Positions 8,694 to 17,592 of a stretch of 64,000 nt of DNA are shown piece by piece. This DNA is from Streptomyces sp. CGMCC 4.7035. Its GTDB lineage: Bacteria; Actinomycetota; Actinomycetes; Streptomycetales; Streptomycetaceae. The notes under the pieces were generated by a model, which ran no database searches, had not been told where the DNA came from, and saw only the letters and a program-made list of their open reading frames with translations. The position numbers and the translations under genes are program-made. Every line of letters begins with the position of its first letter. Position 1 is the first letter of the stretch. The DNA lies in contig NZ_CP134053.1 in NCBI RefSeq assembly GCF_031583065.1, forward strand, positions 2,480,001 to 2,544,000, given 5' to 3'.

Positions 8694-10187
8694 GTGAGCA
8701 GCACCCTCTTCCGGACGAAGAACGTCGAGCAGTCGATCCAGGACACCGAGGAACCCGAGCACGCGCTCAAGAAGACCCTCTCCGCCCTGGATCTGACCGT
8801 GTTCGGCGTCGGTGTCATCATCGGCACCGGCATCTTCGTGCTGACCGGCAAGGTCGCCAAGGAGAACGCGGGCCCCGCCGTCTCCCTGTCCTTCATCGTG
8901 GCCGGTGTCGTCTGCGGGCTTGCCGCGCTCTGCTATGCGGAGTTCGCCTCGACGGTCCCGGTCGCGGGATCCGCCTACACGTTCTCGTACGCCACACTCG
9001 GCGAGCTGCCCGCCTGGATCATCGGCTGGGACCTCGTCCTGGAGTTCACGCTGGGTACGGCGGTGGTCGCCGTCGGCTGGTCCGGGTACATCAGCTCGCT
9101 GCTCGACAACGCGGGCTGGCACCTGCCCGGCTACCTCAGCGGCCGGGAAGGTACGCACGGGTTCGGCTTCGACATCCTCGCCGCCGCGCTGGTCCTGCTG
9201 CTCACCGCCATTCTCGTCATCGGGGTGAAGCTCTCGGCCCGGGTCACCCAGCTCGTCGTCGCCATCAAGGTGACCGTGGTGCTGATCGTGATCATCGCGG
9301 GCGCCTTCTTCGTCAGCGGCGCCAACTACCAGCCGTTCGTCCCGAAGGAGCAGGCGGTGCCGGCGGGCGGCACTCTCAAGGCCCCACTCATCCAGTTGAT
9401 GTTCGGCTGGGCGCCGTCCAACTTCGGTGTGATGGGTATTTTCACCGCCGCGTCCGTCGTCTTCTTCGCGTTCATCGGTTTCGACATCGTGGCGACGACT
9501 GCCGAGGAGACGAAGAACCCGCAGCGCGACATGCCGCGCGGCATCCTTGGCTCCCTGTTCATCTGCACGGCGCTGTATGTGGCGGTGTCGGTCGTCGTCA
9601 CCGGAATGCAGCACTACAGCAGGCTGTCCGTGGACGCCCCGCTCGCCGACGCCTTCAAGTCCGCCGGGCATCCCTGGTACGCGGGCGTGATCAGCTTCGG
9701 TGCCGCAGTCGGCCTGACGACCGTCTGCATGATCCTGCTGCTCGGTCAGACCCGGGTGTTCTTCGCGATGAGCCGCGACGGGCTGCTGCCCCGCTTCTTC
9801 TCCCACGTCCACCCACGGTTCAAGACCCCGCACCGGCCGACCATCCTGCTCGGCGTGGTCATCGCGATCATCGCGGGCTTCACCAGCCTCAGCGAACTCG
9901 CCGAACTGGTGAACATCGGCACGCTCTTCGCCTTCATCGTCGTCGCGATCGGCGTGATCATCCTCCGCAGGACCCGCCCCGACCTGCACCGCGCCTTCCG
10001 CACCCCGTTCGTCCCCGTGGTGCCGATCCTGTCGGTGTGCGCCTCGCTGTGGCTGATGCTGAACCTGCCCGCCGAGACGTGGGTGCGCTTCGCGATCTGG
10101 CTGGTCGTCGGCTTCTTCGTGTACTTCCTCTACGGGCGCTCGCACAGCCGTCTGGGCCGGCAGGAGGAGACCACGGTCGGGAGGTGA
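8694..10187 (+). CDS. APC-family amino-acid permease
   Basis: 497-residue cytoplasmic-membrane transporter of the amino acid-polyamine-organocation superfamily, with about twelve hydrophobic segments and the family signature GVGVIIGTGIFVLTGKVAKENAGPA in helix 1. The GTG at 8694 follows GGGAGG (8681-8686), giving residues MSSTLFRTKNVEQSI; longer in-frame readings run into the dxs terminator. The sequence resembles YfnA/cationic amino-acid transporters (CAT subgroup). The substrate cannot be read from sequence. Downstream lies a convergent gene only 36 bp away. Confidence 0.88.
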   Translation: MSSTLFRTKNVEQSIQDTEEPEHALKKTLSALDLTVFGVGVIIGTGIFVLTGKVAKENAGPAVSLSFIVAGVVCGLAALCYAEFASTVPVAGSAYTFSYATLGELPAWIIGWDLVLEFTLGTAVVAVGWSGYISSLLDNAGWHLPGYLSGREGTHGFGFDILAAALVLLLTAILVIGVKLSARVTQLVVAIKVTVVLIVIIAGAFFVSGANYQPFVPKEQAVPAGGTLKAPLIQLMFGWAPSNFGVMGIFTAASVVFFAFIGFDIVATTAEETKNPQRDMPRGILGSLFICTALYVAVSVVVTGMQHYSRLSVDAPLADAFKSAGHPWYAGVISFGAAVGLTTVCMILLLGQTRVFFAMSRDGLLPRFFSHVHPRFKTPHRPTILLGVVIAIIAGFTSLSELAELVNIGTLFAFIVVAIGVIILRRTRPDLHRAFRTPFVPVVPILSVCASLWLMLNLPAETWVRFAIWLVVGFFVYFLYGRSHSRLGRQEETTVGR

Positions 10188-10223
10188 CGAGGCCACCCCG
10201 GGACGACACCGCGTGACGGCCCC

Positions 10224-10628
10224 TCAGGCGCGGTCCGTCGGCGGTTCCCGGTCGCGTACCGTGCGCGGACCCGTGACCTCGGCGCCCAGTTCCGTCACCC
10301 GGCGCCGCAGCTCGCGGTCCGCCGTGACGACCAGGGCCGGACGCTCCCCGGCCTGCGCGACCAGTTCGACGATGCGGTCGTCACCGCTGCCGGGCGCCGC
10401 GTCCACCCGTACGCCGGGCACGGAGTCCACGCCGCGTGCCGCGCCCTCGACGACGAGCACCAGCTCCAGCGGCCCGGGGTGGCCGGGGAGCCCCTCCTCG
10501 GCGTACCGCACGAGCCGGTCCCGCAGCCGTTCCGCGGCGCCCCGCCGGTCGCGCCACCAGCCGTCGGGCACCGACCCGACGACGTTCGCGGCGTCGACGA
10601 TCAGCAGTGGGGGAGCGTTGTCGTCCAT
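10224..10628 (-). CDS. NYN-domain (PIN-like) putative nuclease
   Basis: 134-residue protein with an NYN/PIN-like fold: LLIVDAANVVGS near the N-terminus carries the first conserved Asp, GSGDDRIVELV the middle acidic pair, and ALVVTADRELRRRV the last. These acidic residues match the metal-binding site of YacP/NYN ribonucleases, so an RNA-processing role is likely though unproven. The ATG at 10628 starts exactly at the domain; longer readings upstream have no coding character. It diverges from the propeller gene at 10839 and converges on the permease. Confidence 0.72.
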   Translation of the reverse strand: MDDNAPPLLIVDAANVVGSVPDGWWRDRRGAAERLRDRLVRYAEEGLPGHPGPLELVLVVEGAARGVDSVPGVRVDAAPGSGDDRIVELVAQAGERPALVVTADRELRRRVTELGAEVTGPRTVRDREPPTDRA

Positions 10629-10826
10629 GGGGCAAGCGTCGCACGTCCGCGCCCGCCCGCCCGGTCGGTCGAGCGTCGCCCGGTCGGCCGAGAGCGACTC
10701 CGCCGCGGCGGGCCGAGCGGGCGGCGGCCAGGTCGAGGCGGGACATGGTGCCCGAACCGGGCGCTCCGTCCGAACGTACGCCCGGCTCGGGAAGGGGCCG
10801 GGCCGCGGTGAAGAGACCACTCCGCT

Positions 10827-10832
10827 TAGAGT
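10827..10832 (+). promoter_or_regulatory. -10 box of a probable leaderless promoter
   Basis: TAGAGT ends 6 nt before the GTG at 10839, the spacing expected when transcription begins at or next to the start codon. No Shine-Dalgarno sequence is visible upstream of this GTG, consistent with a leaderless mRNA. No good -35 hexamer is seen. Confidence 0.5.
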
Positions 10833-10838
10833 GAACCG

Positions 10839-11855
10839 GTGAACGGCGACTGGATCATACGAGGCCGCGACGGCCGACTCAGTGTCTACCTGCCCTCGGA
10901 CGACGCCGTCCTGTGCAGGGCGGAGCGGGCACCGGGCGGTCCCTGGGAGGCCCCGCGTACGGTGGGCGGTGGTCAGAAGCTGCGCCCCGGCCTCGCGATC
11001 GGCCAGGGCGCCGACAGCTATGCCCACCTGGTCTGCTGGGGGTCCACCGGGCCCGGTGAGTCGGAATTGGTGCACTCCACCCACTTCCGGCCCCTGCTCG
11101 CCCCTCTTGACTGGGGCCCGGTCGGTCACCCCAACAAGAAGGGTGACCGCACCGGTACCCCCGCCGTCGCCGTCGACGCCCAGGGGCGCGCGCACATCTT
11201 CGTCCGCAACAAGGGCGGCGGGGTCAGCATGCGCGCCCAGAAGGAGAAGGGCGGCTGGGACCCCTGGTGCGACATCAAGGGGCGCGATGTCCAGGAGGAT
11301 CTGGCGGCCGTGACGGGGGAGTCCGGACGCGTCGAACTGTACGCGGTCGTCCCCGAGGGCATCCTCTACTGGCGGCAGGAGGAGCCGGGCAGCCAGCCGG
11401 TGCTGACGGAGCGGCTGGAGGTCTCGGTCCGCCCGGGAACGCTGCGCGCCCTGGCGACCTCGCCGGAGAACACGACCCTTTTCTTCACCGACGACTCCGG
11501 TGACCTGTGCGCTTGGCGCCGCGGCGCCAAGCCCGTCACCCTGCTCGCGTCCGCCGGCCCCGGCCCGATCTCCGCCATCCGCTGCGAACTCGACGGCAGC
11601 GACTGCACATTGCTGGCCCAGCGCTCGGCGAGCGGCCGCGTCGTCTTCGCCGCCTACCCCTCCGAAGAGGAGTCGGCGGGGGCCTGGTGGACCGAGTCGG
11701 GCCCCCAGCTCCCGACGGACGCCAAGGTGTCGCTGGCCGTGGACGCCCACGGCAGCGTCGTCGCGGCGACCATGTCACCCTCCACGGGCCAACTGCTCCT
11801 CTCCCGCCGCAAGGACGAGCCGGGGCTGGCACTGACGGGCTGGCGGGAGGTCTGA
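10839..11855 (+). CDS. Beta-propeller, lectin-like protein (paralogue 1)
   Basis: 338 residues organised as repeated short beta-rich units of the tachylectin/PLL type: IIRGRDGRLSVYL, YAHLVCWG, TGTPAVAVDAQGRAHIFVRNKGGGVSMR, GRVELYAVVPEGILYW and TLFFTDDSGDLCAW. No signal peptide or membrane segment, so it appears cytoplasmic or non-classically exported. It is clearly related to the protein at 13526-14647 (shared pattern GRxHxFVRNxGGGVxMR...W.PW.D..G..V). The two flank a LytR-CpsA-Psr gene next to a Stealth glycopolymer cluster, suggesting a sugar-binding accessory role. The function is not known. Confidence 0.75.
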   Translation: MNGDWIIRGRDGRLSVYLPSDDAVLCRAERAPGGPWEAPRTVGGGQKLRPGLAIGQGADSYAHLVCWGSTGPGESELVHSTHFRPLLAPLDWGPVGHPNKKGDRTGTPAVAVDAQGRAHIFVRNKGGGVSMRAQKEKGGWDPWCDIKGRDVQEDLAAVTGESGRVELYAVVPEGILYWRQEEPGSQPVLTERLEVSVRPGTLRALATSPENTTLFFTDDSGDLCAWRRGAKPVTLLASAGPGPISAIRCELDGSDCTLLAQRSASGRVVFAAYPSEEESAGAWWTESGPQLPTDAKVSLAVDAHGSVVAATMSPSTGQLLLSRRKDEPGLALTGWREV

Positions 11856-11885
11856 GGGGCGCGGGAGTTGGTGCCTGACTGCGGT

Positions 11886-12050
11886 CGGGCGAGCGCGGGA
11901 GCCGACGCGTTGTTACGGCCGGGCGATCCCGGGGTCTGCGGCTTCGTCCTGGTGGGGCGAGCCCTGGGGTCTGTTGCTTTGCCGTGGTCGGGCGAGCCCC
12001 GGGGTTTGCTGCTTTGTCGTTGTCAGGCGAGTCCCGGGGCAGTGCCGCGT
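11886..12050. repeat. Five tandem ~35-bp imperfect repeats
   Basis: Units beginning near CGGGCGA start at 11886, 11920, 11954, 11989 and 12024 (periods 34, 34, 35, 35). The shared pattern is gGGCGAgCCCcGGGGtcTGctgctTtGtcgt; the first unit is the most diverged. They fill the space between two convergent genes and end against the LCP stop codon. Confidence 0.65.
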
Positions 12051-12051
12051 A

Positions 12052-13161
12052 TCAGGAAGTCCCGCCGCGGGCCGGTGACTTCTTCGCCGACGCGGGGATG
12101 TCGGCGTCGGTACGGATCGCCTTCCACAGCGTCGACGCCTGCGGTTCGGCGGCCACGACGCGGTTCGGGTCGATCTTGTCGTACGACACCGGAAGCATGA
12201 TCGTCTCCATGGTGGCCGGGTCGATGCCGTTGAGGCTGCGGCCGAACTCCGCCAGCTTGGTGAGCGAGGCGAGGTCGGAGTCGGTGGTGAGCGCCGCGGT
12301 GAGCTTGTCGGCGATCTTGAACGCCTTCGTGGGGCTGCCCAGCAGGTCCTGCTTCTTGACCTCGGACAACAAGGCGAGCATGAACTTCTGCTGGAGGCTG
12401 ATGCGGCCGAGGTCGCTGCCGTCGCCGTAGCCGTACCGGGTCCGCACGAACGCGAGGGACTGGGTGCCGTCCAGCTTGTGCGTCCCGGCGCTCAGGTCCA
12501 GGCCGCTGTTGCCGTCCTTGATGGGCTGGTCGATGGTGACGTTCACCCCGCCTATCGCGTCCACCAGTCCCTTGAAGCCGGCGAAGTCGATCTCCATGTA
12601 GTGGTCCATGCGGACCCCGGAGATCTGCTCCACGGTCTTGACCGTGCAGGCCGGACCGACCTGCGAGTAGATGGAGTTGAACATCACGCGCTTCGCCGAG
12701 GCCACCGTGGTGCCGTCCGACTTCTTGCACTCGGGGCGGGTGACCAGGGTGTCGCGCGGGATGCTGATGGCGACGGCCTCCTTGCGGCCCTCGGGTATGT
12801 GCATCACCAGCGCGGTGTCGGAGCGCGCCCCGGAGACCTTGCCCGTGTTCAGCGACGCGTTGGCGCCGGCGCGCGAGTCGGAGCCCAGGATCAGGATGTT
12901 CTGGCCGGACGTGGGCAGTTTCTCCGGTCGGTCGTCGCCGATCGCCTTGTCGATGTCGACGCCCTTGATGTTGTTGTCGAGGTCGCTGTAGAGCCAGTAG
13001 CCGGTGCCGGCGCCGGCCACCACGAGAACCGCCAGGCCGATCAGGATCTTTCTCCCGATTCGACGGCCACCGGCACGCTCGCGCTTGCGTCCCCGCCCGT
13101 CGCGGCGCGGTGCCGAAGCGTCGGAGTCATCGCTGCGCTGGGGCGTCGAGACATGGCTCAT
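12052..13161 (-). CDS. LytR-CpsA-Psr (LCP) cell-wall glycopolymer ligase
   Basis: 369-residue membrane protein: a basic, disordered N-terminus, one transmembrane helix at about residues 38-58 (ILIGLAVLVVAGAGTGYWLY), then the extracellular LCP domain with NILILGSDSRAG, RSDTALVMHI, AVAISIPRDTLV and the TRYGYGDGSDLGRI segment near the end. LCP enzymes transfer undecaprenyl-phosphate-linked glycopolymers onto peptidoglycan (or arabinogalactan in relatives). The ATG at 13161 has GAGGA about 10 nt upstream. Flanked by two propeller paralogues and followed by Stealth transferases, it is the probable attachment enzyme for the polymer made by this locus. Confidence 0.88.
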   Translation of the reverse strand: MSHVSTPQRSDDSDASAPRRDGRGRKRERAGGRRIGRKILIGLAVLVVAGAGTGYWLYSDLDNNIKGVDIDKAIGDDRPEKLPTSGQNILILGSDSRAGANASLNTGKVSGARSDTALVMHIPEGRKEAVAISIPRDTLVTRPECKKSDGTTVASAKRVMFNSIYSQVGPACTVKTVEQISGVRMDHYMEIDFAGFKGLVDAIGGVNVTIDQPIKDGNSGLDLSAGTHKLDGTQSLAFVRTRYGYGDGSDLGRISLQQKFMLALLSEVKKQDLLGSPTKAFKIADKLTAALTTDSDLASLTKLAEFGRSLNGIDPATMETIMLPVSYDKIDPNRVVAAEPQASTLWKAIRTDADIPASAKKSPARGGTS

Positions 13162-13525
13162 CCTGGTTCGAGTCCTCGCTGGTCGTGCCCCGGAGGGCGG
13201 TAACTGGCGGCGTGAGGACTCGGGTGGGGGAAGGCCGGTCCGTGATCTGCCGGGCTGACGTTGCACTATAGACACGCACTCGGACTTTTGTGCGGCCGGA
13301 GTGACGTAATCGTAAACAGGAACCAAATGGCGACTGTCCTGCGGTGCGACCCTGCGGTGCGACGAAGTCGGCTGCCCATGCCCCCGGGGGGACTCGCGGA
13401 GTTGGGACCTGTACGCGTCCACAGGTGGTGGTGCGAACAGATTTCCTATGATGACCTGTCTCGGCGCTGAGGAGGCGGGCGGTGCCGGCGGGGGCCTGCC
13501 GGGGAGAGATGAAAAGGGGCACGAC
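13162..13525. other. 364-bp divergent promoter region
   Basis: No gene seen. A TATAGT box on the minus strand (13265-13270) could serve the LCP gene, and TATGAT on the plus strand (13447-13452) could serve the propeller gene. A perfect 13-bp tandem duplication (13338-13350 and 13351-13363) starts CCTGCGG. A Met codon at 13448 in frame with the downstream gene lacks a ribosome-binding site. Confidence 0.45.
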
Positions 13526-14647
13526 ATGCGGGTGAAGTCCGGGCGCGCCAGACGTGGGAGCGGACCGAGGGGGGACTCGGACCGCACGTCGAACGAACTG
13601 CCCCGGGCCGAGGCCGTGGTGGACGGCCGATGGCTCGTGGCCGGCAAGGACGGCAGGCTCACCGCATACGCCCGGACCGAGGGCGGACTGCTGCGCTGGA
13701 CGGAGACCCGCCCGGGTGGGCCCGACTGGGCGGGCCCGGACTTCATCGCGGCTCCCGGCATGACCGACATCTCGGTCGCCCAGGGAGTCGACGGGTATGT
13801 GCACTTCGTGGCCCGGCGCACGCGTGGCGGCCGAGGCGATGCCGCCGCGGTCGACATCGCGCACGCCATCCAGTACCAGACGGGCCGGCCGGTCACCGAG
13901 TGGCGTTCGGTGGGCAACCCGGGGCGGACCCCGGAACGGGCGCGGCTCGTCGGGGCGCCGACGGCGGCCGTCAGCAGGTCGGGACGGGTTCATGTCTTCG
14001 TGCGGAATGCCGGAGGCGGGGTCTGTATGCGCCGTGAGGCGACGGACGGCCGGTGGGAGCCCTGGCGTGATCTGAGGGGCGGAGGAGTGCGCCGCGGCAT
14101 GGCAGCGACCGCCACGGGCTCCGGTCGTATCGAACTGTTCGTTCCGGGGGATGGGGTCGCCATGCGGTGGGCCCAGCCCGAGGCGGACGGCGAGACGGAG
14201 CGGTGCCCCAATCTGAGCGTGTCCGTGTCCGAGGACAGTGCCGCGGTACTGGAGACCGCTCCGGAGCGGGTGACCTTGTACTGGACGGACTCCGCGACCG
14301 GCGGGATCGTCGCCCACCGGCCGGGAAGCTGGATGATCCCGCTCGGGGGAGCGCTGGCGGCGGGGCGGATCGCGGTGCTGCGGGCCCCCCTCGATGGATA
14401 CGACTGCACGGTCATCGCCCACCGTGCCCTGGACGGTCAGGTCATGCTTGCCGCCTGCGGTACGGAGAACGAGGGCGCGGGGCTGTGGTGGTCGCCCACG
14501 GGGGAGCGGTGCGCCGAGGGACCGGCGCTGGCCCGTGACGCGAACGGACGCGTGGTGCTGGCGTTCCTCGACGACCGGGGCGGGTTGTGCGTCGCCCGGC
14601 AGTCGACCGAGGCGGGACTGGTGATGGAGTCCTCGATGCGGATCTGA
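13526..14647 (+). CDS. Beta-propeller, lectin-like protein (paralogue 2)
   Basis: 373 residues, paralogous to the product of 10839-11855. After a basic, Arg/Gly/Ser-rich N-terminus of about 35 residues come the same propeller-like units: DGRWLVAGKDGRLTAYART, DGYVHFVARRT, APTAAVSRSGRVHVFVRNAGGGVCMR, GRIELFVPGDG, ERVTLYWTDSATGGIV and NGRVVLAFLDDRGGLCVAR. No signal peptide is recognisable. The ATG at 13526 has only AAGGGG as a weak ribosome-binding site. Its position between the LCP gene and the first Stealth gene suggests a role in recognising or displaying the polymer, but no function is established. Confidence 0.72.
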   Translation: MRVKSGRARRGSGPRGDSDRTSNELPRAEAVVDGRWLVAGKDGRLTAYARTEGGLLRWTETRPGGPDWAGPDFIAAPGMTDISVAQGVDGYVHFVARRTRGGRGDAAAVDIAHAIQYQTGRPVTEWRSVGNPGRTPERARLVGAPTAAVSRSGRVHVFVRNAGGGVCMRREATDGRWEPWRDLRGGGVRRGMAATATGSGRIELFVPGDGVAMRWAQPEADGETERCPNLSVSVSEDSAAVLETAPERVTLYWTDSATGGIVAHRPGSWMIPLGGALAAGRIAVLRAPLDGYDCTVIAHRALDGQVMLAACGTENEGAGLWWSPTGERCAEGPALARDANGRVVLAFLDDRGGLCVARQSTEAGLVMESSMRI

Positions 14648-14849
14648 CCCGGGTGGTTCCGTGAATCCAGGTGAAATTTAGGTGACGCTGGTCTCAACGG
14701 CGATCATCTGCATGGACAAAGGCTCGTCAAAGATGTGAAGATCCGATGGCGCGATCCGAGCGGTTGGGGGCCGAGTCGGTAGCGCTTGATCGACTTGGGC
14801 GTGAGGGGGGTCTTCAGCCCTTTTGTATGGATGGTGCTGAGGAGCTGTG

Positions 14850-16643
14850 GTGAGCCCGGGGAACCCTGAGGCCAGTGCCCTGGTGTCGACATATCGATCT
14901 TTGGTGCCCGTACGGGCGCGACGGCGCATCGTGCGCCGTGTGCCGCGCCCACTGCGGAACGGGGTCATGCAAACCCTCGCGGCCTTCGACTCTTCCCGCA
15001 CGGCGCTGGTGAAACTCGCGCTGGGCGGACGCCGCAGTCCGGCCCGGCACAGTCTGCACGCCTCGATGCGTGTGGTGCGGCACGGAGGTCAGCACCTCCG
15101 CGCCATGGTGGTGCCCGGGGCCACGGAGTGGGCCGCCCGAGCCAGGAACCTGCACCTGTTGGTGGCGGTGCTCGAAGACGCGGAGATCGATCACTTCGCG
15201 GTGCGGGGTACGGGCAAGAATGTCCCGTGTGTGGGCGTTCCCGCGGCGCTCCGCGACGATGTGGAGGAAGTTCTCCAGCTGGTTTTCGGCCGTAATCCCG
15301 GCTACGTCTGCGAGGTGTCGGGGGGACAGCCGCGGCCTGGCGGGTCGGCGAAGACGTGGCGCAGGCTCCGCTCGCAGAAGGTTCTGCGACTGTCCTGGAA
15401 CGTGTGCGATCCGACGGAGAACCTCGTCTTCGGCCATGAGTCGGGATGTGACCTGGAGTTCTGGGACGAGGTCGACGGCGAGCTGCTCGCGCCGCGCCCG
15501 AACGCGGTGGTCACGAACACTCCGCTGGACGGTGAGCGCCGATTCGCCGAACAGCGCCTCTTCAGCCCCGTACCGTTCCTGTACGGCACGGGCGAGACCC
15601 GTACCCTGCCCGAATTCACGGCTGCCCTGATCGGGGACCACCTCTACCCGATCGACGTCGTCTATACCTGGGTCGACGACTCGGATCCGGTCTGGCGAGC
15701 GCGCAAGAACGCGGCACAGCGGGAGCTGGCCGGCCGGACGGCGCCGCTGCACGCACAGGCGGCGAATGACGCGCGCTTCACGAGCCGGGACGAACTCCGG
15801 TACTCCCTGAGGTCGATCCACCAGTACGCACCCTGGGTGCGGAACATCTTCCTGGTGACCGCGGGGCAGGTGCCGGGCTGGCTCAACACCGACTATCCGG
15901 GCCTGCGCGTGGTGGACCACCGGGAGATCTTCTCCGACCCGGAGGCCCTGCCCACCTTCAACTCGCACGCGATCGAGAGCCAGCTGCACCACATTCCGGA
16001 CCTGGCGGAGCACTTCCTCTACCTGAACGACGACGTGTTCTTCGGGCGGCCGGTGCACCCGGAGCAGTTCTTCCATCCGAATGGACTGACCAAATTCTTC
16101 ATGTCCAAGGCGCTGATTCCGCCCGGTCAGATCACCCCGGACGACCTGCCCGTGAACGCCGCGGGCAAGAACAGCCGCGGCCTCATCGCCCAGCAGTTCG
16201 GCACCTTCATCTCCCAGAAGATGAAGCACACCCCGCATGCCCTGAGGCGCTCGGTCCTCTCTGAGATCGAGCAGGTGTACGAGCGGGCGCACTGGGTCAC
16301 GCAGCACTCGCGTTTCCGTTCCCCACATGACGTGCCCATCGCCTCGTCGCTCCACCACTACTACGCGTACCACTCGGCGCGAGCCACGGTGGGGGACCTG
16401 CGCTACGTCTACATCGACATCGGCGACGGCAAGGCCCAGCAGCGGCTGGACCGGCTGGTCGCCAGACGGGACTTCGACACGTTCTGCATCAACGACACGG
16501 TGGTTCCCGAGGACAGGGAGGCGCAGGCGCGCATGGTCGCCCGCTTCCTGGACAGGTACTTTCCCGTCCCGAGCCCCTTCGAACTACCGCAGGTGGACGT
16601 GCCCGCCGGGCGCCTCGCAGAGCTGGGAGTGGCTGCCGGATGA
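14850..16643 (+). CDS. Stealth-family sugar-phosphate transferase (solo)
   Basis: 597 residues with all four Stealth conserved regions: CR1 IDVVYTWVDDSDPVW (about residue 267), CR2 FTSRDELRYSLRSI...YAPWVRNIFLVTAGQVPGW (308), CR3 NSHAIESQLHHIP...EHFLYLNDDVFFG (370) and CR4 IASSLHHYYAYHSA (497). Stealth enzymes transfer hexose-1-phosphate from a nucleotide sugar, building phosphodiester-linked capsular polysaccharides. The N-terminal 260 residues hold an accessory domain also present in the fusion protein downstream. The GTG at 14850 is preferred (GAGGAG at 14839-14844, 5-nt spacer) over the GTG at 14847. It overlaps the next gene by ATGA. Confidence 0.88.
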   Translation: MSPGNPEASALVSTYRSLVPVRARRRIVRRVPRPLRNGVMQTLAAFDSSRTALVKLALGGRRSPARHSLHASMRVVRHGGQHLRAMVVPGATEWAARARNLHLLVAVLEDAEIDHFAVRGTGKNVPCVGVPAALRDDVEEVLQLVFGRNPGYVCEVSGGQPRPGGSAKTWRRLRSQKVLRLSWNVCDPTENLVFGHESGCDLEFWDEVDGELLAPRPNAVVTNTPLDGERRFAEQRLFSPVPFLYGTGETRTLPEFTAALIGDHLYPIDVVYTWVDDSDPVWRARKNAAQRELAGRTAPLHAQAANDARFTSRDELRYSLRSIHQYAPWVRNIFLVTAGQVPGWLNTDYPGLRVVDHREIFSDPEALPTFNSHAIESQLHHIPDLAEHFLYLNDDVFFGRPVHPEQFFHPNGLTKFFMSKALIPPGQITPDDLPVNAAGKNSRGLIAQQFGTFISQKMKHTPHALRRSVLSEIEQVYERAHWVTQHSRFRSPHDVPIASSLHHYYAYHSARATVGDLRYVYIDIGDGKAQQRLDRLVARRDFDTFCINDTVVPEDREAQARMVARFLDRYFPVPSPFELPQVDVPAGRLAELGVAAG

Positions 16644-17584
16644 GTTCACGTCGCAGACTGTTCGCGGCCGCGCGTCGCCGCGCCGCGGCCCGCCTTTCCG
16701 CGCCGCGCGCATGGCTGATGAAGAGGCTCTTCATCCGCCGGCGCGCGGGACGAACCGCACGGCTGCGCTATGCCGCCGTGCTGGACGGTCAGACCGTGAA
16801 CCTCCATGCCGAACTCCCCAAGTCCATCGCGGAGGCGGATGAGGCCGAGATCGTCATCCTGCGAGGGCGCCGGCGTTACCAGCTCCCCGCTCGGGTGTAC
16901 GAAGATCGTGACGGACTCCTGCTCATGGACGCCGCGGTGCTGCTGGGGACGGAGACAGGGGGCGTGCCCATCACTCCGGGCCGCTGGAAGCTCAGGCTCC
17001 GGGTTCACTCCGGGCGCCGGACCAGGCAGGTGCCGCTGCTGCTGGCGGAGCTGACCACGCCCCGCACCGGCGTGACCGGGCCCATGACGTCGTCACCGGT
17101 CACCGCGGATCGGTACCGCCTCGGGCGGACGGTGCGCGGGGACGCGCGTGTCGTGTGCGCGAAGGCCAAGCCGGCCGCCGAGGTGATCAACGTCCACATC
17201 GAACACGCGCGCATCGAAGTGGACCTGCGCGTACTGGGCGTCCGGGCCGAGGCCCCCTGGGCCGAGTTCGTGGCCGCGGGCAGGAACGTGACCCGCTCGC
17301 TCGACGAGGTGGAGCCCGGTGTCTGGCGCGTGGAGGTGCCTCTGGCCGACATGCTCCCGTCGGGCGGGCGGCGCGAGCACTGGGACGTCATGGTCCACAC
17401 GGACGCGGGCGCACGACTGCGCCTGGGCAGACGGCTCCACGATGTACAGGCGCCGGGACGGGTGTTCGCCATGCGGAAGATACTCGTATCACCGCGGCGC
17501 GACACCCTCATGAGGATCGAACCCCGTTACACCCCTGCCGGGAGCCTGAGGTTCACCTGCAGCGACGGTGCCGGGGTGGAGTAA
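16640..17584 (+). CDS. Unknown protein coupled to Stealth transferases
   Basis: 314 residues, not assignable to a known family by eye. The first 55 residues are strongly basic and Arg/Ala-rich; the rest is beta-strand-like with two similar halves (RLRYAAVLDGQTVNLHAEL...WKLRLRVHSGRRTRQVPLLL and VICNVHIEH-like strands...WRVEVPLADMLPSGGRREHWDVMV), reminiscent of Ig-like domains in teichoic-acid and glycosyl transferases. No signal peptide or membrane helix. Its ATG overlaps the stop of the Stealth gene (ATGA), and it ends 8 bp before the GT4-Stealth fusion, so it almost certainly works with these enzymes. Confidence 0.72.
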   Translation: MSSRRRLFAAARRRAAARLSAPRAWLMKRLFIRRRAGRTARLRYAAVLDGQTVNLHAELPKSIAEADEAEIVILRGRRRYQLPARVYEDRDGLLLMDAAVLLGTETGGVPITPGRWKLRLRVHSGRRTRQVPLLLAELTTPRTGVTGPMTSSPVTADRYRLGRTVRGDARVVCAKAKPAAEVINVHIEHARIEVDLRVLGVRAEAPWAEFVAAGRNVTRSLDEVEPGVWRVEVPLADMLPSGGRREHWDVMVHTDAGARLRLGRRLHDVQAPGRVFAMRKILVSPRRDTLMRIEPRYTPAGSLRFTCSDGAGVE

Positions 17585-17592
17585 GGAACCAG

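Noticed and set aside
8589..10196. Long minus-strand frame opposite the amino-acid permease
   Set aside because: Composition is Asp/Glu/Arg/His-rich shadow; the permease has a ribosome-binding site and family signature.
13164..13176. GGTTCGAGTCC, a tRNA T-loop-like sequence just upstream of the LCP start
   Set aside because: No matching acceptor, D-arm or anticodon stem within 80 bp on either side; chance similarity.
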